A stretch of 64,000 nt of DNA from Catelliglobosispora koreensis DSM 44566 (GCF_000379685.1 NZ_KB903252.1:124206-188205); one strand, 5' to 3'; shown: positions 45,930 to 56,514, counted from the first letter of the stretch. Numbers and translations are program-made. Notes: generated by a model not told the origin, from the letters alone.

Positions 45930-48900
45930 GTGCTGTCGTACCGGGTCCTTGGCGAGCTGAGCATCAGTCGCGACGGGCAGCCTATTGAGCTGCCGACGCT
46001 GATGCTGCGCAAAGTCGCCGCGGTCCTGCTTTGTCACGCGGGCGAATACGTTTCGGCTGACGTGCTCGCCGACGCGATCTGGGAGGGCAGCCCGCCACCG
46101 ACGGCCCGCAAGACGCTGCAGATCTATGTGCACCGGTTGCGGCGGGCGCTCGGCGGCGAGCACACGGTCGCCCGGGGACCGGTCGGCTACAAAGTCTCCC
46201 TAGATGACGCCGAAGTCGACGCCCTGACCTTCGCGTCGCTGCGCAAGCGGTCCGCTTGGGCGGAGGCGCTCGCGCTGTGGACGGGCCGCGCTTTCCAGGG
46301 CACGGGCGACTGCTCCTATGTGGACAAATTCGCTGCCGCGCTTGAGGAGCAGCGGGTGCAGACGGTGGAGCGGCTGGCTGACGGCGATCCCGGTTTGCTG
46401 GATGTGCTCACGGAACTGGCCGCGCAACATCCGTATCGGGAGTCGCTGCAAGCCAAGGTGATGCTGGCCTTGTTTCGCGCGGGCCGGCAGGCTGAGGCGC
46501 TGGAGCATTTCCAGACGGTCCGTGCCCGGCTCGCCGAAGACTTGGGTGTCGACCCGGGCCCAGAGCTGCGCCAGACACACGAAAGCTTGCTGCGCAACGA
46601 CATCGCCGCGCCCAACTTCCTGCCAGCGGCGGTGACCGCCTTTACGGGCCGTGGCGCGGAACTCGCCTGGCTCTCGGGCACCACGGCCCCACTCGTGCTC
46701 ATCAGCGGCGCGGGCGGGATGGGCAAGACCGCACTGGCCGTGCAGTGGGCCCGTCAGCAAGCGGCACGCTACCCCGACGGACAGCTTTACATCGACCTTC
46801 ATGGCTACGATCCGGAGCAGCCACTCACGCCCCGGGAGGCGCTGACGCATTTGCTGCGTTGTCTCGGCGTACCAGCTGAACGAATTCCGGTTGAAACAGG
46901 GACCGCCGCGGCGCTTCTCCGGGCCGAATTCGCGGGCAAGCGGATGCTTCTCGTGCTCGACAACGCGCGCACGCTCGCCCAGATCCGGCCGCTGTTGCCG
47001 GGCGAGCCCGCCAGCCTGACCCTCATCACCAGCCGGGACCGGTTGTCCGGGCTGATTTCGCGGGAAGGCGCGCAGCGGCTGGTGCTGACTGTCCTATCCG
47101 GACCGGAGGCCATCGCGCTGCTGCGCCAAATCGCGGGCCCGCGTGTGACAGCCGAACCCGAAGCGGCGCAGGAGCTTTCCGAGCTGTGCTCACGGCTGCC
47201 GCTCGCCGTGCGCATCGCTGGGGCACACCTGGCCGATCAGCCGGCCCTGTCACTTCAGGATTATGTGGGCTATCTGCGTGCCTCAAACCGGGCCCGCGTG
47301 CTGAGCGTTCCGCATGACGAAAGCTTCGGTGTGCACGCTGTCATGGAACGGTCCTATGACACGCTTTCCGTTGGCGCCCAACGTGTTTTCCGGTTGCTCG
47401 GCTCGCTGCCGGCCGTGAGCTTCGGCTCCGAAGCCGTGGCCGCGCTGGCCAGGATCCCGCGGTCGCAGGCAGCGTCGCATCTGGAACATCTCGCCCAGAC
47501 ACATCTGCTGGAGCAGCGAGAGCCCGGGCGGTATACGTTCCACGACCTGTTGCGTGAGTTCGCCCGTGCGCTGCCTGAGGCGGAGCGGCCCGTCGCCTTG
47601 CAGCGCTACTACGACTGGCTGCTGATGATGACGAGCCAGTCCCGTGCGCTTCTCGCCCCTGGAGCCATCGGCCTGCCCGTGCCGGACTACGAGCACCGGG
47701 CGTTTTCCTCCCACGCCGAGGCCGTTGGCTGGCTCGACGCTGAGCGGGAGAACCTGCTGCCCGCGGTCGCCAGTGCCGATCAGCTCGGCCTCGGCGAGTT
47801 TGGCTGGCTCATCGCCGACAGCCTGCGCTCCTATCTGAAACTGCGCCGTCACATGGGTGACTGGCTGCAGATCGCGGTCGAGGGACTGGCCGCGGCTGTT
47901 GCCGCGCAAGACTTGCGGGCACAGTCGGGCTTGCTGAGCAATGTCGCGTCCGTGCACTACTACCTGTCCGAGTTCAAAGACGCGCTGAGGCACAGCGAGC
48001 AAGCCCTTGCCGCGGCGGAGGAATGCGGCTGGGTGGACGGGCAGACGCTGGCGCACAACGGCATCGGCGTGGTCCACCTCATGCAGGCGGAAATTCCTGA
48101 AGCCCGCGAAGCGTTCCAGACCGCGGCTGCCCTAGCGGAGTCAGCCGGGCACACCACCTTCGCCGCCACGCTGCTCAACAATCTCGCCTTCGTCGAACTG
48201 GACCGCGGCGATTTGCGGGAGGCGATGCGCCTGAGCGAACGTTCCCTGCACATGCACCAGGCGGCCGGGGCCAAGGTTTCCGCGACCTATGACTTGATCG
48301 CGCTCGCGTTCGGCCACCGCGATCTGGGCCAGCTCAACGAAGCCGTCGCCGCGGCGAACGCCGCCGCCGCCATGTTCGCCGAGCTCGGTGATATCGGCGG
48401 CATTGCCTCCACCAACGCCAGTCTGGCCTGGATTCTGTCCGAATCGGACGATTTCGCCAAGGGCCTGGCTATCGGCGAGGCCGCGCTGACCCAGTCACAG
48501 GAAGTCGGCAACGTTCGATCCGAAGGCGTCTCGAACTGCGCGCTCGCGGGCATCTCCCGCCGCATGGGCCTGCACGAGAGGTCGCTCAGCCACGCAGATC
48601 GCTCGCTGTCGCAAATGAAAGCGGTCGGCGAGACCCCCGGGCAGATCTATGCTCTGCTCGAACTGAGCCTCACCAAGCTCGCGCTCGGCCTGCCTGAAGA
48701 CGCGATCGGCTATGCCCGCAGCGCGCACGATCTGGCCCAGGCTCGTGGACTGTCCAATCTGCACGGCCGGGCCCTGACCGTGCAGGCCCGGGCCCTGGCC
48801 GCGCAAGGCGCGCAAGCCGCGGCGCTTTCCGCCGCACGGCAAGCCGTAGCCATCTTCACCAGGACGGGAGAGAACCTTTACCGCCCTAGCGCCATGGCCA

Positions 48901-48944
48901 TCGTGGAGGGGACCGCCCCCGTGACGGTCCAGCCCACGCCATAA
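45930..48944 (+). CDS. AfsR/SARP-family regulator with NB-ARC and TPR domains
   Basis: 1004 residues from GTG 45930. Residues 1-90: winged-helix DNA-binding domain (LADAIWEGSPPPTARKTLQ, YVHRLRRALGG). Residues about 95-225: bacterial transcriptional activator domain (HPYRESLQAKVMLALFRAGR). Then an NB-ARC ATPase with P-loop SGAGGMGKTAL from residue 259, Walker B LLVLDNAR and LPLAVRIAGAHLAD, and a TPR-rich C-terminus from about 640. Proteins of this build activate secondary-metabolite or development genes. No biosynthetic cluster is visible nearby. It precedes a binding protein and a membrane protein on the same strand. Confidence 0.93.
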   Translation: MLSYRVLGELSISRDGQPIELPTLMLRKVAAVLLCHAGEYVSADVLADAIWEGSPPPTARKTLQIYVHRLRRALGGEHTVARGPVGYKVSLDDAEVDALTFASLRKRSAWAEALALWTGRAFQGTGDCSYVDKFAAALEEQRVQTVERLADGDPGLLDVLTELAAQHPYRESLQAKVMLALFRAGRQAEALEHFQTVRARLAEDLGVDPGPELRQTHESLLRNDIAAPNFLPAAVTAFTGRGAELAWLSGTTAPLVLISGAGGMGKTALAVQWARQQAARYPDGQLYIDLHGYDPEQPLTPREALTHLLRCLGVPAERIPVETGTAAALLRAEFAGKRMLLVLDNARTLAQIRPLLPGEPASLTLITSRDRLSGLISREGAQRLVLTVLSGPEAIALLRQIAGPRVTAEPEAAQELSELCSRLPLAVRIAGAHLADQPALSLQDYVGYLRASNRARVLSVPHDESFGVHAVMERSYDTLSVGAQRVFRLLGSLPAVSFGSEAVAALARIPRSQAASHLEHLAQTHLLEQREPGRYTFHDLLREFARALPEAERPVALQRYYDWLLMMTSQSRALLAPGAIGLPVPDYEHRAFSSHAEAVGWLDAERENLLPAVASADQLGLGEFGWLIADSLRSYLKLRRHMGDWLQIAVEGLAAAVAAQDLRAQSGLLSNVASVHYYLSEFKDALRHSEQALAAAEECGWVDGQTLAHNGIGVVHLMQAEIPEAREAFQTAAALAESAGHTTFAATLLNNLAFVELDRGDLREAMRLSERSLHMHQAAGAKVSATYDLIALAFGHRDLGQLNEAVAAANAAAAMFAELGDIGGIASTNASLAWILSESDDFAKGLAIGEAALTQSQEVGNVRSEGVSNCALAGISRRMGLHERSLSHADRSLSQMKAVGETPGQIYALLELSLTKLALGLPEDAIGYARSAHDLAQARGLSNLHGRALTVQARALAAQGAQAAALSAARQAVAIFTRTGENLYRPSAMAIVEGTAPVTVQPTP

Positions 48945-49025
48945 GTTTGCCGGCCGGCGGTTGCACAATTCCTGCACGGCGTTCAAGGGCCCCACGGCAT
49001 CGACAGCCACCGCTACAGTGAGGCG

Positions 49026-49970
49026 GTGTCGACCACCCTTCCCGTTTCCCGGGCACGATCCCGGCTGACCACGATCGCGGCGCTGATCAGCGTCCTCATC
49101 GTGGCCATGGCGGCCCAATGCCGGCCCGCCGCTGGGCAATCCGTCAAGGATTTCCGTGCCAAGTCGCCCACGCTGCAGCGTGCGGACAGCAGCCGCGTGC
49201 TGCGCATCGGCGTGACCGAGGAATATCCGCTGATGAGCATCTACGACAAGAACAGCACGGCGAAGGAAAGCCAGCGCTGGAGCGGATTCGACGTGGCGAT
49301 CGCGCGCATGCTCGCCCGGGAACTCGGCTTCTCTCAGCCGGAGAATGTGCAGTTCGTTCCGATCACGACAGACAAGCGCATCCTTTCGCTGCAAAACGGT
49401 GATGTGCACCTAGTGGTGGCCGACTTCACGATGACCGACGAAAGGCGCAAGCACATCAGGTTCGCGGGGCCTTATCTGGTGACCACCCCAGAGGTGATGA
49501 TCCGCAAGGAAGACCTGGGCCGGATTCGCAACATCGACGACCTGCGCAAGGCGAAGGTGTGCACCACCGGCGCCTCAACAACGGCTGACATGCTGGAGGC
49601 CGAGCACGTACCGCATACCAAAGTCGCGCGTGGTGCCGAGTGCGCCGCAGGACTCAAGACGGGTCAGTTCGACGCCCACTGCACCGACGAGGTCGTCATC
49701 GCGGGCTTCCTGCGCGGGGACGACACCCTGGCCAAAGTGGACATGCCCTTCACACAAACCGAGCCGCTCGGGATCGGGTTGCCGCTAGACGACCCCTACC
49801 TTGAGGCGTTGCTGGCGCACTATCTGCGCAAACAGCTCGCCCTCGGTTCAGCTAGCGAATGGCAGGCCGCCTACAACGCCTTCCTGACCGCCTCGCTCGG
49901 CCCGAAGGAACAGCCTCAGCTGCTGCCCGGATACCCCGAACTCGTCGACCAAGAGAACAGCCGTGGTTAA
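49026..49970 (+). CDS. Amino-acid-type periplasmic binding protein, orphan
   Basis: 314 residues from GTG 49026, with an N-terminal hydrophobic signal or anchor (IAALISVLIVAMAA). The rest is a family 3 solute-binding fold: VLRIGVTEEYPLMSIYD, SGFDVAIARMLARELGF, GDVHLVVADFTMTDERRKHI and ELRK-type C-terminal helices. Three cysteines in the mature part (KVCTTGAS, ECAAGL, AHCTDE) could form a disulfide. There is no permease or ATPase next to it; instead it overlaps by 8 bp with a membrane protein of unknown family. A sensing rather than transport role is possible. Confidence 0.85.
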   Translation: MSTTLPVSRARSRLTTIAALISVLIVAMAAQCRPAAGQSVKDFRAKSPTLQRADSSRVLRIGVTEEYPLMSIYDKNSTAKESQRWSGFDVAIARMLARELGFSQPENVQFVPITTDKRILSLQNGDVHLVVADFTMTDERRKHIRFAGPYLVTTPEVMIRKEDLGRIRNIDDLRKAKVCTTGASTTADMLEAEHVPHTKVARGAECAAGLKTGQFDAHCTDEVVIAGFLRGDDTLAKVDMPFTQTEPLGIGLPLDDPYLEALLAHYLRKQLALGSASEWQAAYNAFLTASLGPKEQPQLLPGYPELVDQENSRG

Positions 49971-50943
49971 AGAGGGCAAGGATAACGAAGCATTTTGGAC
50001 GGTCGCGATCGGCTTGCCCGTGCTGCTGTCCGTGCTGCGGTTGTGGGTCGAAGCCGGCGGTGAACTGCAAACCACCCTGCTACTCGTGGAACACATCGAT
50101 CCGGTGAACCTGGTCGCCGCGATGGTCGCCACCGCCACCTGGCTCGTGACCGCCATGTTCGTCGCCGCGCTTGCCCTTGGCGGCGTCCTGAACGCCAGTG
50201 GCGAAGCGGGACAAGGGTTCTGGCTCGCCCGCTGGGCGGCCAGGGCACCCCTTTGGCTCAAGGCCGGCAGCTTCGCGCTCGCCGCGATCACGTGGCAAGT
50301 GCTTTACCTTCCCTTGCTGGTACTCGCCGCCTGTGCCGCGTATCAGTTGCGCCCGAGGGGCTGGCCGGGATGGCTGGCCGTCACCGGATTAGCGGCCGCC
50401 TATGGCTATCTGATCGGTCCAGTCGTCGCCGACGCGTGGCGGCTGGGTCCCTCGGTCTACGTCATGACCTACGTCCTGTTGCTTGTGCCGCCTTTGCTCA
50501 GCCTCGTCATCGCCGGCCCGCTCGCGCCCGGTGCCGTGCGCCCCATCGCGATTGTGACCCCGCTCGCGTCGGCTTTTCTGCTGGCCTGGATCGCCGTGCC
50601 GCTTGTGCAAACGCCCATCCTGCCGCACACGGTCACGATGATTAGCGCGCCGCCTGACCAATCGCCAGGCGCACCGAAATACATCGGTGGGCACATCGTC
50701 ACGAGCGACAACACGCACACCGCCATCCTCGCGCAGCAGGGCGGCATCACTTATGTGCGCAACGAGCGCATTGAGGCGCAATACCTGTGCCCCACGGACG
50801 AGGAGTTCCCCCGCTATCCCCTGCGGATCCACCGCGCGGGACTCAGCATCGAACTGGAGCACTCCGTCTTGCGCGGCCTTGGCCGCGCCAACCGCGCCGG
50901 AACGCCCCTTCACCCCGCCTGCCGCGTGCCCGCCGGCAAGTGA
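49963..50943 (+). CDS. Hypothetical six-helix membrane protein with exported C-terminal domain
   Basis: 326 residues from GTG 49963, overlapping the binding-protein stop by 8 bp. About six hydrophobic helices occupy residues 10-225 (for example WQVLYLPLLVLAACAAY and YVLLLVPPLLSLVIAGPLAP). The last 100 residues are soluble and include GGHIVTSDNTHTAILAQQGG and two cysteines (QYLCPTDEE, HPACRVPAG). No family is recognised. It has one TTA codon at 50389. It may form a two-protein unit with the binding protein. Confidence 0.72.
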   Translation: MVKEGKDNEAFWTVAIGLPVLLSVLRLWVEAGGELQTTLLLVEHIDPVNLVAAMVATATWLVTAMFVAALALGGVLNASGEAGQGFWLARWAARAPLWLKAGSFALAAITWQVLYLPLLVLAACAAYQLRPRGWPGWLAVTGLAAAYGYLIGPVVADAWRLGPSVYVMTYVLLLVPPLLSLVIAGPLAPGAVRPIAIVTPLASAFLLAWIAVPLVQTPILPHTVTMISAPPDQSPGAPKYIGGHIVTSDNTHTAILAQQGGITYVRNERIEAQYLCPTDEEFPRYPLRIHRAGLSIELEHSVLRGLGRANRAGTPLHPACRVPAGK

Positions 50944-51058
50944 ACCGGCGCTCTGCGGTCAAACCCGCCGTGCCGCTGGCGGGAGCGGCGCTTCGCCGCA
51001 GGGGGCAGCGCGGCGAACCGGAGCTTCAGCCACCGTGTCGCTGGTCATCGCCGCAGGC

Positions 51059-53734
51059 TCAGTGTTCGGCGCTGTCCCAGTCGCGTCCGACGCCGACGGA
51101 CACCTCAAGTGCGACGGTGAGGTCGTATGCGCCGCCCATTTCTTTGCGCACCAGCGCTTCCAGCTGTTCGCGCTCGCCGGTGGCGACTTCGAAGACCAGT
51201 TCATCGTGCACCTGCAGCAGCATCCGGGAACGCATTTCGCTGTCGCGCAGCGCTTTGTCGACGCGGAGCATCGCCACCTTGATGATGTCAGCGGCTGATC
51301 CCTGAATCGGCGCGTTGAGCGCCATCCGCTCGGCCATCTCGCGGCGCATCCGGTTGTCGCTGTTGAGGTCGGGCAGATAACGGCGGCGTCCCAGCACGGT
51401 CGCCGTGAAGTCGTCACGCCGGGCTTGAGCCACCACCGAGTGCAGATAGTCGCGTACTCCGCCGAACCGGGCGAAGTAGTCCTCCATCAGCCCGTTGGCT
51501 TCCGCCGTGGTGATGCCCAGCTGCTGCGACAGGCCATAGGCGGACAGCCCATAGGCCAGGCCGTACGACATCGCCTTGATCTTGCGACGGTGGTCAGCCG
51601 TAACATCCTTGGTGTCAAAGACTTTCGAGGCGATCGTCGTGTGCAGGTCTTCACCTTCGCGGAACGCCTCGATGAGTCCTTCGTCGCCGGACAGGTGGGC
51701 CATGATGCGCATCTCGATCTGGCTGTAGTCGGCGCTCATCAGTGACTCGAAGCCCTCGCCCACGATGAAGGCCCGGCGGATGCGCCGCCCCTCCTCCGTG
51801 CGGATCGGGACGTTTTGCAGGTTCGGGTCGGTGCTCGACAGCCGGCCCGTCGCCGCCACGGTTTGGTAGAACGTGGTGTGGATGCGCCCGTCATCACTGA
51901 CAGACTTGAGCAGACCGTCCACTGTGGACTTCAGCTTGGCCACGTCGCGGTGGCGCAGCAGGTGTTCGAGCACGGGATCGCCGGTCTGCGCGTAGAGACC
52001 TTGCAGTGAGTCGGCGTCAGTGGTGTACCCCGTTTTGATTTTCTTGGTCTTCGGCAGTTTGCGTTCCTCGAACAGGATCTCCTGCAACTGCTTCGGTGAG
52101 CCCAGGTTGAACTCGCGCCCAACGATCGAATAAGCCGACTGCGCGGCCGCTTTCACCTCACCGGCGAAGAACGCCTCCAGCTCGGAAAGATAGTGCGTGT
52201 CGGCGGCGATGCCGGTGCGTTCCATCCGGGCCAGCACGTGCACCAGGGGCAGCTCAACCTCTTGCAGCAGCCGGTTGCCACCGTTTTCCCCGGCCTTGTC
52301 CAGCTCTGCGGCGAGCGCGTCCACCAGATCGAGCGTCGCCCGAGCGCGCAGCATGAGGCTTTCTTCGGCTTCGGTGTCGCCACCGTCGCCGAAATCCAGC
52401 GCCAGCTGGCCGTTGCCGGAAGCGGTCTCGGCCCGCAACTCGCGGTGCAGGTAACGCAAAGCAAGGTCGGCCAGGTCATAGGAACGCTGATCGGGCCGGG
52501 CCAGATAAGCGGCCAGGGCCGTGTCGCTGGACAGCCCCTGCAGATCCCAGCCGCGGGCGGCGAAAGCCAGCATCGCGGGCTTGGAATCGTGAATCACCTT
52601 GGGCTTCGCGGGATCGCTGAGCCACTGGGCGACGGCGGCCTCATCGTCACTGTCCAACGCGGACGGATCGAACCACGCCGCCTGATGCTCCCCGGCCACG
52701 GCGACGCCGGTGAGGTTGCCGGTGCCACGGCCGAAGGTGCCGCTGACGGCGATGCCCACGGGACTGCCCGCGTTGGCCTCGAGCCAGCGCTTCACCGCAC
52801 CCGGCTCGCGCAGCACGGCACCGTCCACTTCGAACCCGGACTCCGCCTCGGGCTCGTTGGTCTCCAGGTATTGATAGAGGCGGTCACGCAGCACGCGGAA
52901 CTCAAGGGCGTCAAAGACCCGCGCCACGGCTTCGCGGTCCCATCCGGACCACTTGCTCTCGTCAACGGACAGCGGCACGCTGAGGTCGTCGAGCAGCCGG
53001 TTCAGGTCGTAGTTGCGGATCACCCCGGCCAGGTGCTCGCGCAGACTGTCGCCGACCTTGCCCTTGATCTGGTCGGCGTGCTCGATGACACCCTCGACAC
53101 CGTTGTATTGCACGATCCACTTAGCCGCTGTCTTAGGCCCCACGCCTGGAACACCGGGCAGGTTGTCGCTGGACTCCCCCACGAGTGCCGCTAGATCACG
53201 GTATTGCGCCGGCGACACACCGTATTTCTCCGTCACCGCCGCTGGCGTCATGCGGAACAGCTCGGACACGCCACGCACCGGATAGAGCAAGGTGACGTTG
53301 TCATTGACGAGCTGCATCGCGTCACGGTCGCCGCTGGTGATGAGCACTTTGAACCCGGCCTCGGAGGCTTGGCGCGACATCGTGGCGATGATGTCGTCGG
53401 CCTCGTAACCCTCCATCTGCACGTGGCGGATCTTCAGCGCGTCAAGCACCTCTTGCACGAGGCTGACCTGGCCCTTGAAATCTTGCGGCGTCTCGCTGCG
53501 GCCTGCCTTGTATTCGGTGTATTTCTCGGTGCGAAACGACTGCCGCGACACGTCGAAAGCCACCGCGATGTGGGTTGGTTTCTCGTCGCGCAACACGTTG
53601 ATCAGCATCGAGGTAAAGCCATAGACGGCGTTCGTGTGCTGACCCGTGGTCGTCGAGAAGTTTTCCACCGGAAGGGCGAAGAATGCCCGGTATGCCAGTG
53701 AGTGTCCGTCGAGAAGCAACAGGGTCTGAGTCAC
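51059..53734 (-). CDS. polA: DNA polymerase I
   Basis: 891 residues: N-terminal 5'-3' exonuclease (LLLDGHSLAYRAFFALP, GYEADDIIATM, SGDRDAMQLV), a central exonuclease-like domain and a C-terminal polymerase with motif A MSADYSQIEMRIMAHLSGD, O-helix HRRKIKAMSYGLAYGLSAYG and motif C LQVHDELVFE. In the central domain the first proofreading motif, Asp-x-Glu in E. coli, is replaced by VGIAVSGTFG, so 3'-5' proofreading is probably lost, as in mycobacterial PolA. It starts MTQTLLLLDGH. Confidence 0.97.
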   Translation of the reverse strand: MTQTLLLLDGHSLAYRAFFALPVENFSTTTGQHTNAVYGFTSMLINVLRDEKPTHIAVAFDVSRQSFRTEKYTEYKAGRSETPQDFKGQVSLVQEVLDALKIRHVQMEGYEADDIIATMSRQASEAGFKVLITSGDRDAMQLVNDNVTLLYPVRGVSELFRMTPAAVTEKYGVSPAQYRDLAALVGESSDNLPGVPGVGPKTAAKWIVQYNGVEGVIEHADQIKGKVGDSLREHLAGVIRNYDLNRLLDDLSVPLSVDESKWSGWDREAVARVFDALEFRVLRDRLYQYLETNEPEAESGFEVDGAVLREPGAVKRWLEANAGSPVGIAVSGTFGRGTGNLTGVAVAGEHQAAWFDPSALDSDDEAAVAQWLSDPAKPKVIHDSKPAMLAFAARGWDLQGLSSDTALAAYLARPDQRSYDLADLALRYLHRELRAETASGNGQLALDFGDGGDTEAEESLMLRARATLDLVDALAAELDKAGENGGNRLLQEVELPLVHVLARMERTGIAADTHYLSELEAFFAGEVKAAAQSAYSIVGREFNLGSPKQLQEILFEERKLPKTKKIKTGYTTDADSLQGLYAQTGDPVLEHLLRHRDVAKLKSTVDGLLKSVSDDGRIHTTFYQTVAATGRLSSTDPNLQNVPIRTEEGRRIRRAFIVGEGFESLMSADYSQIEMRIMAHLSGDEGLIEAFREGEDLHTTIASKVFDTKDVTADHRRKIKAMSYGLAYGLSAYGLSQQLGITTAEANGLMEDYFARFGGVRDYLHSVVAQARRDDFTATVLGRRRYLPDLNSDNRMRREMAERMALNAPIQGSAADIIKVAMLRVDKALRDSEMRSRMLLQVHDELVFEVATGEREQLEALVRKEMGGAYDLTVALEVSVGVGRDWDSAEH

Positions 53735-53765
53735 CTGTGCAGCTTATGCCTTGGGTCTGACAGCT

Positions 53766-54533
53766 TCAGAGGACCCGCCCCAGGAACTCTCGTGTCCGCG
53801 GATGCTGGGGATTCGCGATGACATCACGCGGTTTGCCCGACTCCACGATCAGGCCATCGTCCATGAACACGAGCTGGTCTCCGACCTCGCGGGCGAAGCC
53901 GATCTCATGGGTCACGACCACCATCGTCATCCCGGCTTTGGCCAGGTCTTTCATCGCCTCAAGCACTTCGCCGACCAGTTCCGGGTCCAGCGCGCTCGTG
54001 GGCTCGTCGAACAACATCAGCTTCGGCCGCATCGCCAGCGCCCGCGCGATCGCGACCCGCTGCTGCTGCCCGCCGGAGAGCTGATTCGGGTAACTGTCCA
54101 CTTTGGACGCCAAGCCGACCCGGCTCAGGAACTCAAGGGCGTCTTTGCGCGCCTGCTGTTTCGGCTGCCCCGCGACTTGCACCGGCGCTTCCATCACGTT
54201 TTCCAGCGCGGTCAAGTGCGGGAAGAGGTTGAACCGCTGAAACACCATGCCGATCTGCCGGCGCTGCCGCGCGACCTGCTTCTCGTGCAGCTCATAGAGT
54301 TTTTCACCCCTTTGGGCGTACCCGATGAGTTCTCCATCAACCCAAATGCGGCCTGAATTGATCTTCTCCAGATGGTTCACGCACCGCAGAAAGGTGCTCT
54401 TTCCTGACCCTGACGGGCCGATCACGACACACACCTGGCCCTGCGGCACGACCAGGTCGATGCCCTTGAGGACTTCAAGGCGCCCGAAACGTTTGTGCAC
54501 GCCTTCGGCTTTGACCATCTCTGTCATCGTCAT
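53766..54533 (-). CDS. glnQ: Polar amino acid ABC transporter ATP-binding protein
   Basis: 255 residues. Walker [14 protein letters not shown] near residue 41, Q-loop [21 protein letters not shown] signature [17 protein letters not shown], Walker [14 protein letters not shown] and His switch [12 protein letters not shown], all as in GlnQ/HisP. The ATG overlaps the glnP stop by 4 bp. It powers glutamine or glutamate uptake with the two upstream genes; the exact substrate is inferred from the family. Confidence 0.95.
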   Translation of the reverse strand: MTMTEMVKAEGVHKRFGRLEVLKGIDLVVPQGQVCVVIGPSGSGKSTFLRCVNHLEKINSGRIWVDGELIGYAQRGEKLYELHEKQVARQRRQIGMVFQRFNLFPHLTALENVMEAPVQVAGQPKQQARKDALEFLSRVGLASKVDSYPNQLSGGQQQRVAIARALAMRPKLMLFDEPTSALDPELVGEVLEAMKDLAKAGMTMVVVTHEIGFAREVGDQLVFMDDGLIVESGKPRDVIANPQHPRTREFLGRVL

Positions 54534-55465
54534 GTGAGCTTTCCGCCTTGCTCGCCCGCCAGGCCCTGCAAGCGAATCTTCGCGCGGGCGTCCTGACTTG
54601 TGCCGCGGGCGTAGTAACGCTCCAGGAAGTGCTGTCCCACCAGCAAAACGCTGACCAGGATGAGGTACCAGATAACCGCCGCCACATACATCGGAAAGAT
54701 CTGGAACGTGCGCTTGCCGATGGCGTCGAGCTGGAAGAACAGCTCTGTGGTCACCGGCACCGCGATCAGCAGTGACGTGTCTTTAAGCATCGCGATGGTT
54801 TCGTTGCCGGTCGGCGGGATGATGACCCGCATCGCTTGCGGCAAAACGATTCTGCGCAGTGTCTTGGCGCGGCTCATGCCGAGCGCGGTCGCGGCTTCCT
54901 GCTGTCCGGGGTCAACCGACAGCATGCCGGCGCGCACGATCTCGGCCATGTAGGCCGCCTCCGATAAGGCGAGTCCCACAACGCCGACGGCCAGACCGCG
55001 CAGCAGATCGTTGACGTCGAACCCGAACACCCGCAGGCGCAGGTCCTGCACGCCGAAGAGGTTGCCCAGCTGATCGTCAAACGGGAACCCGAACTCCAGG
55101 CGTGACCACAGGACGCCGAGACTGCCAAGCAGCGTCAGCAAGACGAGCCGTGGGATGGCCCGGAAGAACCACGTATAGAACCAGGAAACGATGCGCAGCA
55201 CCGGATTTTCCGATAGGCGGGCGATCGCCACGACGATGCCGAGCAGGATGCCGAAGACCATGGACAGCACCGTGACGACGATCGTGCCCCACAGCCCGCG
55301 CAGCACCGGTGCGTCAAACAGGTGCTGGAACAAGAACTTCCAGTTGAACGCCTTGTTCGTGATCAGCAGGTGCAGGAACTGGGCGACCAGAACGGCGATG
55401 ATCCCGATCGCCACCCATCGCCACGGGTGGCGGACCGGGACCGCCTTGATTTCCTCAGGTTTCAC
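54530..55465 (-). CDS. glnP: Polar amino acid ABC transporter permease
   Basis: 311 residues with about six helices and the HisM-type motif [20 protein letters not shown] followed by [20 protein letters not shown], the coupling helix that contacts GlnQ. The permease core is preceded by an extra N-terminal helix. GTG 55465 overlaps the glnH stop (GTGA) and is preferred to a start at 55510 inside glnH. Its 3' end overlaps glnQ. A single permease probably acts as a homodimer. Confidence 0.94.
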   Translation of the reverse strand: MKPEEIKAVPVRHPWRWVAIGIIAVLVAQFLHLLITNKAFNWKFLFQHLFDAPVLRGLWGTIVVTVLSMVFGILLGIVVAIARLSENPVLRIVSWFYTWFFRAIPRLVLLTLLGSLGVLWSRLEFGFPFDDQLGNLFGVQDLRLRVFGFDVNDLLRGLAVGVVGLALSEAAYMAEIVRAGMLSVDPGQQEAATALGMSRAKTLRRIVLPQAMRVIIPPTGNETIAMLKDTSLLIAVPVTTELFFQLDAIGKRTFQIFPMYVAAVIWYLILVSVLLVGQHFLERYYARGTSQDARAKIRLQGLAGEQGGKLT

Positions 55466-56358
55466 GGGTTGATCTTTGACTCCGAAATAGACCCCTGATC
55501 CACGCCCCACGCCTTGAGGACCTCGGCGTACTGCCCGTCTTTGATGAGCGCGTTGACCGCCGCCATCACCGCGTCGGCGAAGGCTTGCTGGTCTTTGCTG
55601 ACGACGTAGCCATAGGGCGCGGCTTCGAAGACCTCGCCCAGCAGCTCCAGCTGACCGCCGGACTGCTTGACCGCATAGGCGCTGACCGGCGAGTCGGCCA
55701 GCATCGCGTCGTTCTTCCCGGACACGACCGCGTTAGCCGCCTGATCCTGGCCGGGATACTGATCGATCGTGATGGCTTGCTTGCCTGCGGCCACGCAAGC
55801 CTCCGACCGCTTCGTCAGGTCGCCCACCTGAACCGTATCCCGTTGCACCGCAAGCTTTTTGCCGCACAGATCGTCGATGTTGACGTTGTTCGGGTTGTCC
55901 TTCTTGACCGCGAACTGACTGCCCGCCTCAAAATACGACACCATCAGCGCCTGTTCTTTGCGCTCGGGGTTGATGGTGATGGAGGAGACCCCGATCTCGT
56001 ACTTTCCACTTGAGACACCGGGGATGATGTCGCCAAAGGTGCCGGGCTGGAATTCCGCCGTCAGCCCGAGCTTCGCCGCGACCGCCCGGAACAGGTCGAC
56101 GTCAAAGCCGATCACCGTTTTGCCGTCAACGTCGAGGAACTCATTGGGTGCGTAGGTCGCCTCGGTTCCGGCGAGGATCTTGCCATCGGCTTTGATCGCG
56201 TCAGGAACCATCGCGGCGAGGGCCGCATCGGCGGCAATGCTCGGCACCGCGCTGGCCGGCGTGCCGGTTCCGGTGCCGTCATCGCCGCCGCAGCCGGAAA
56301 TTCCCAGCGTCGCTGCCAGCACCACTACGCTCAGCCACTTTTGTCCCTTTTGCACCAT
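55462..56358 (-). CDS. glnH: Glutamate/glutamine-type substrate-binding lipoprotein
   Basis: 298 residues with signal peptide and lipobox (LSVVVLAATLGISGC). Family 3 binding-protein motifs: ATYAPNEFLDVDGKTVIGFDV, YEIGVSSITINPERKEQALM, FAVKKDNPNNVN and GYVVSKDQQAFADAVMAAVN. It captures a polar amino acid outside the membrane for GlnP/GlnQ. It is the first gene of glnH-glnP-glnQ, 156 bp from the divergent SARP regulator. No strong Shine-Dalgarno is visible. Confidence 0.94.
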   Translation of the reverse strand: MVQKGQKWLSVVVLAATLGISGCGGDDGTGTGTPASAVPSIAADAALAAMVPDAIKADGKILAGTEATYAPNEFLDVDGKTVIGFDVDLFRAVAAKLGLTAEFQPGTFGDIIPGVSSGKYEIGVSSITINPERKEQALMVSYFEAGSQFAVKKDNPNNVNIDDLCGKKLAVQRDTVQVGDLTKRSEACVAAGKQAITIDQYPGQDQAANAVVSGKNDAMLADSPVSAYAVKQSGGQLELLGEVFEAAPYGYVVSKDQQAFADAVMAAVNALIKDGQYAEVLKAWGVDQGSISESKINP

Positions 56359-56514
56359 CGCACATTAGCTGGAGCCGATCACGAAACGCCTACCCCCGTG
56401 GCGGCGTGTCGCTAGAGCTCGCAGGATCCGCGAATTGCGGCCATCATCGTCCTGCCCGGTTGCCATAAAGTTGCCACTGCGTAGGCCCTGGTCACTAACC
56501 CCTAGGAGGTGCCG

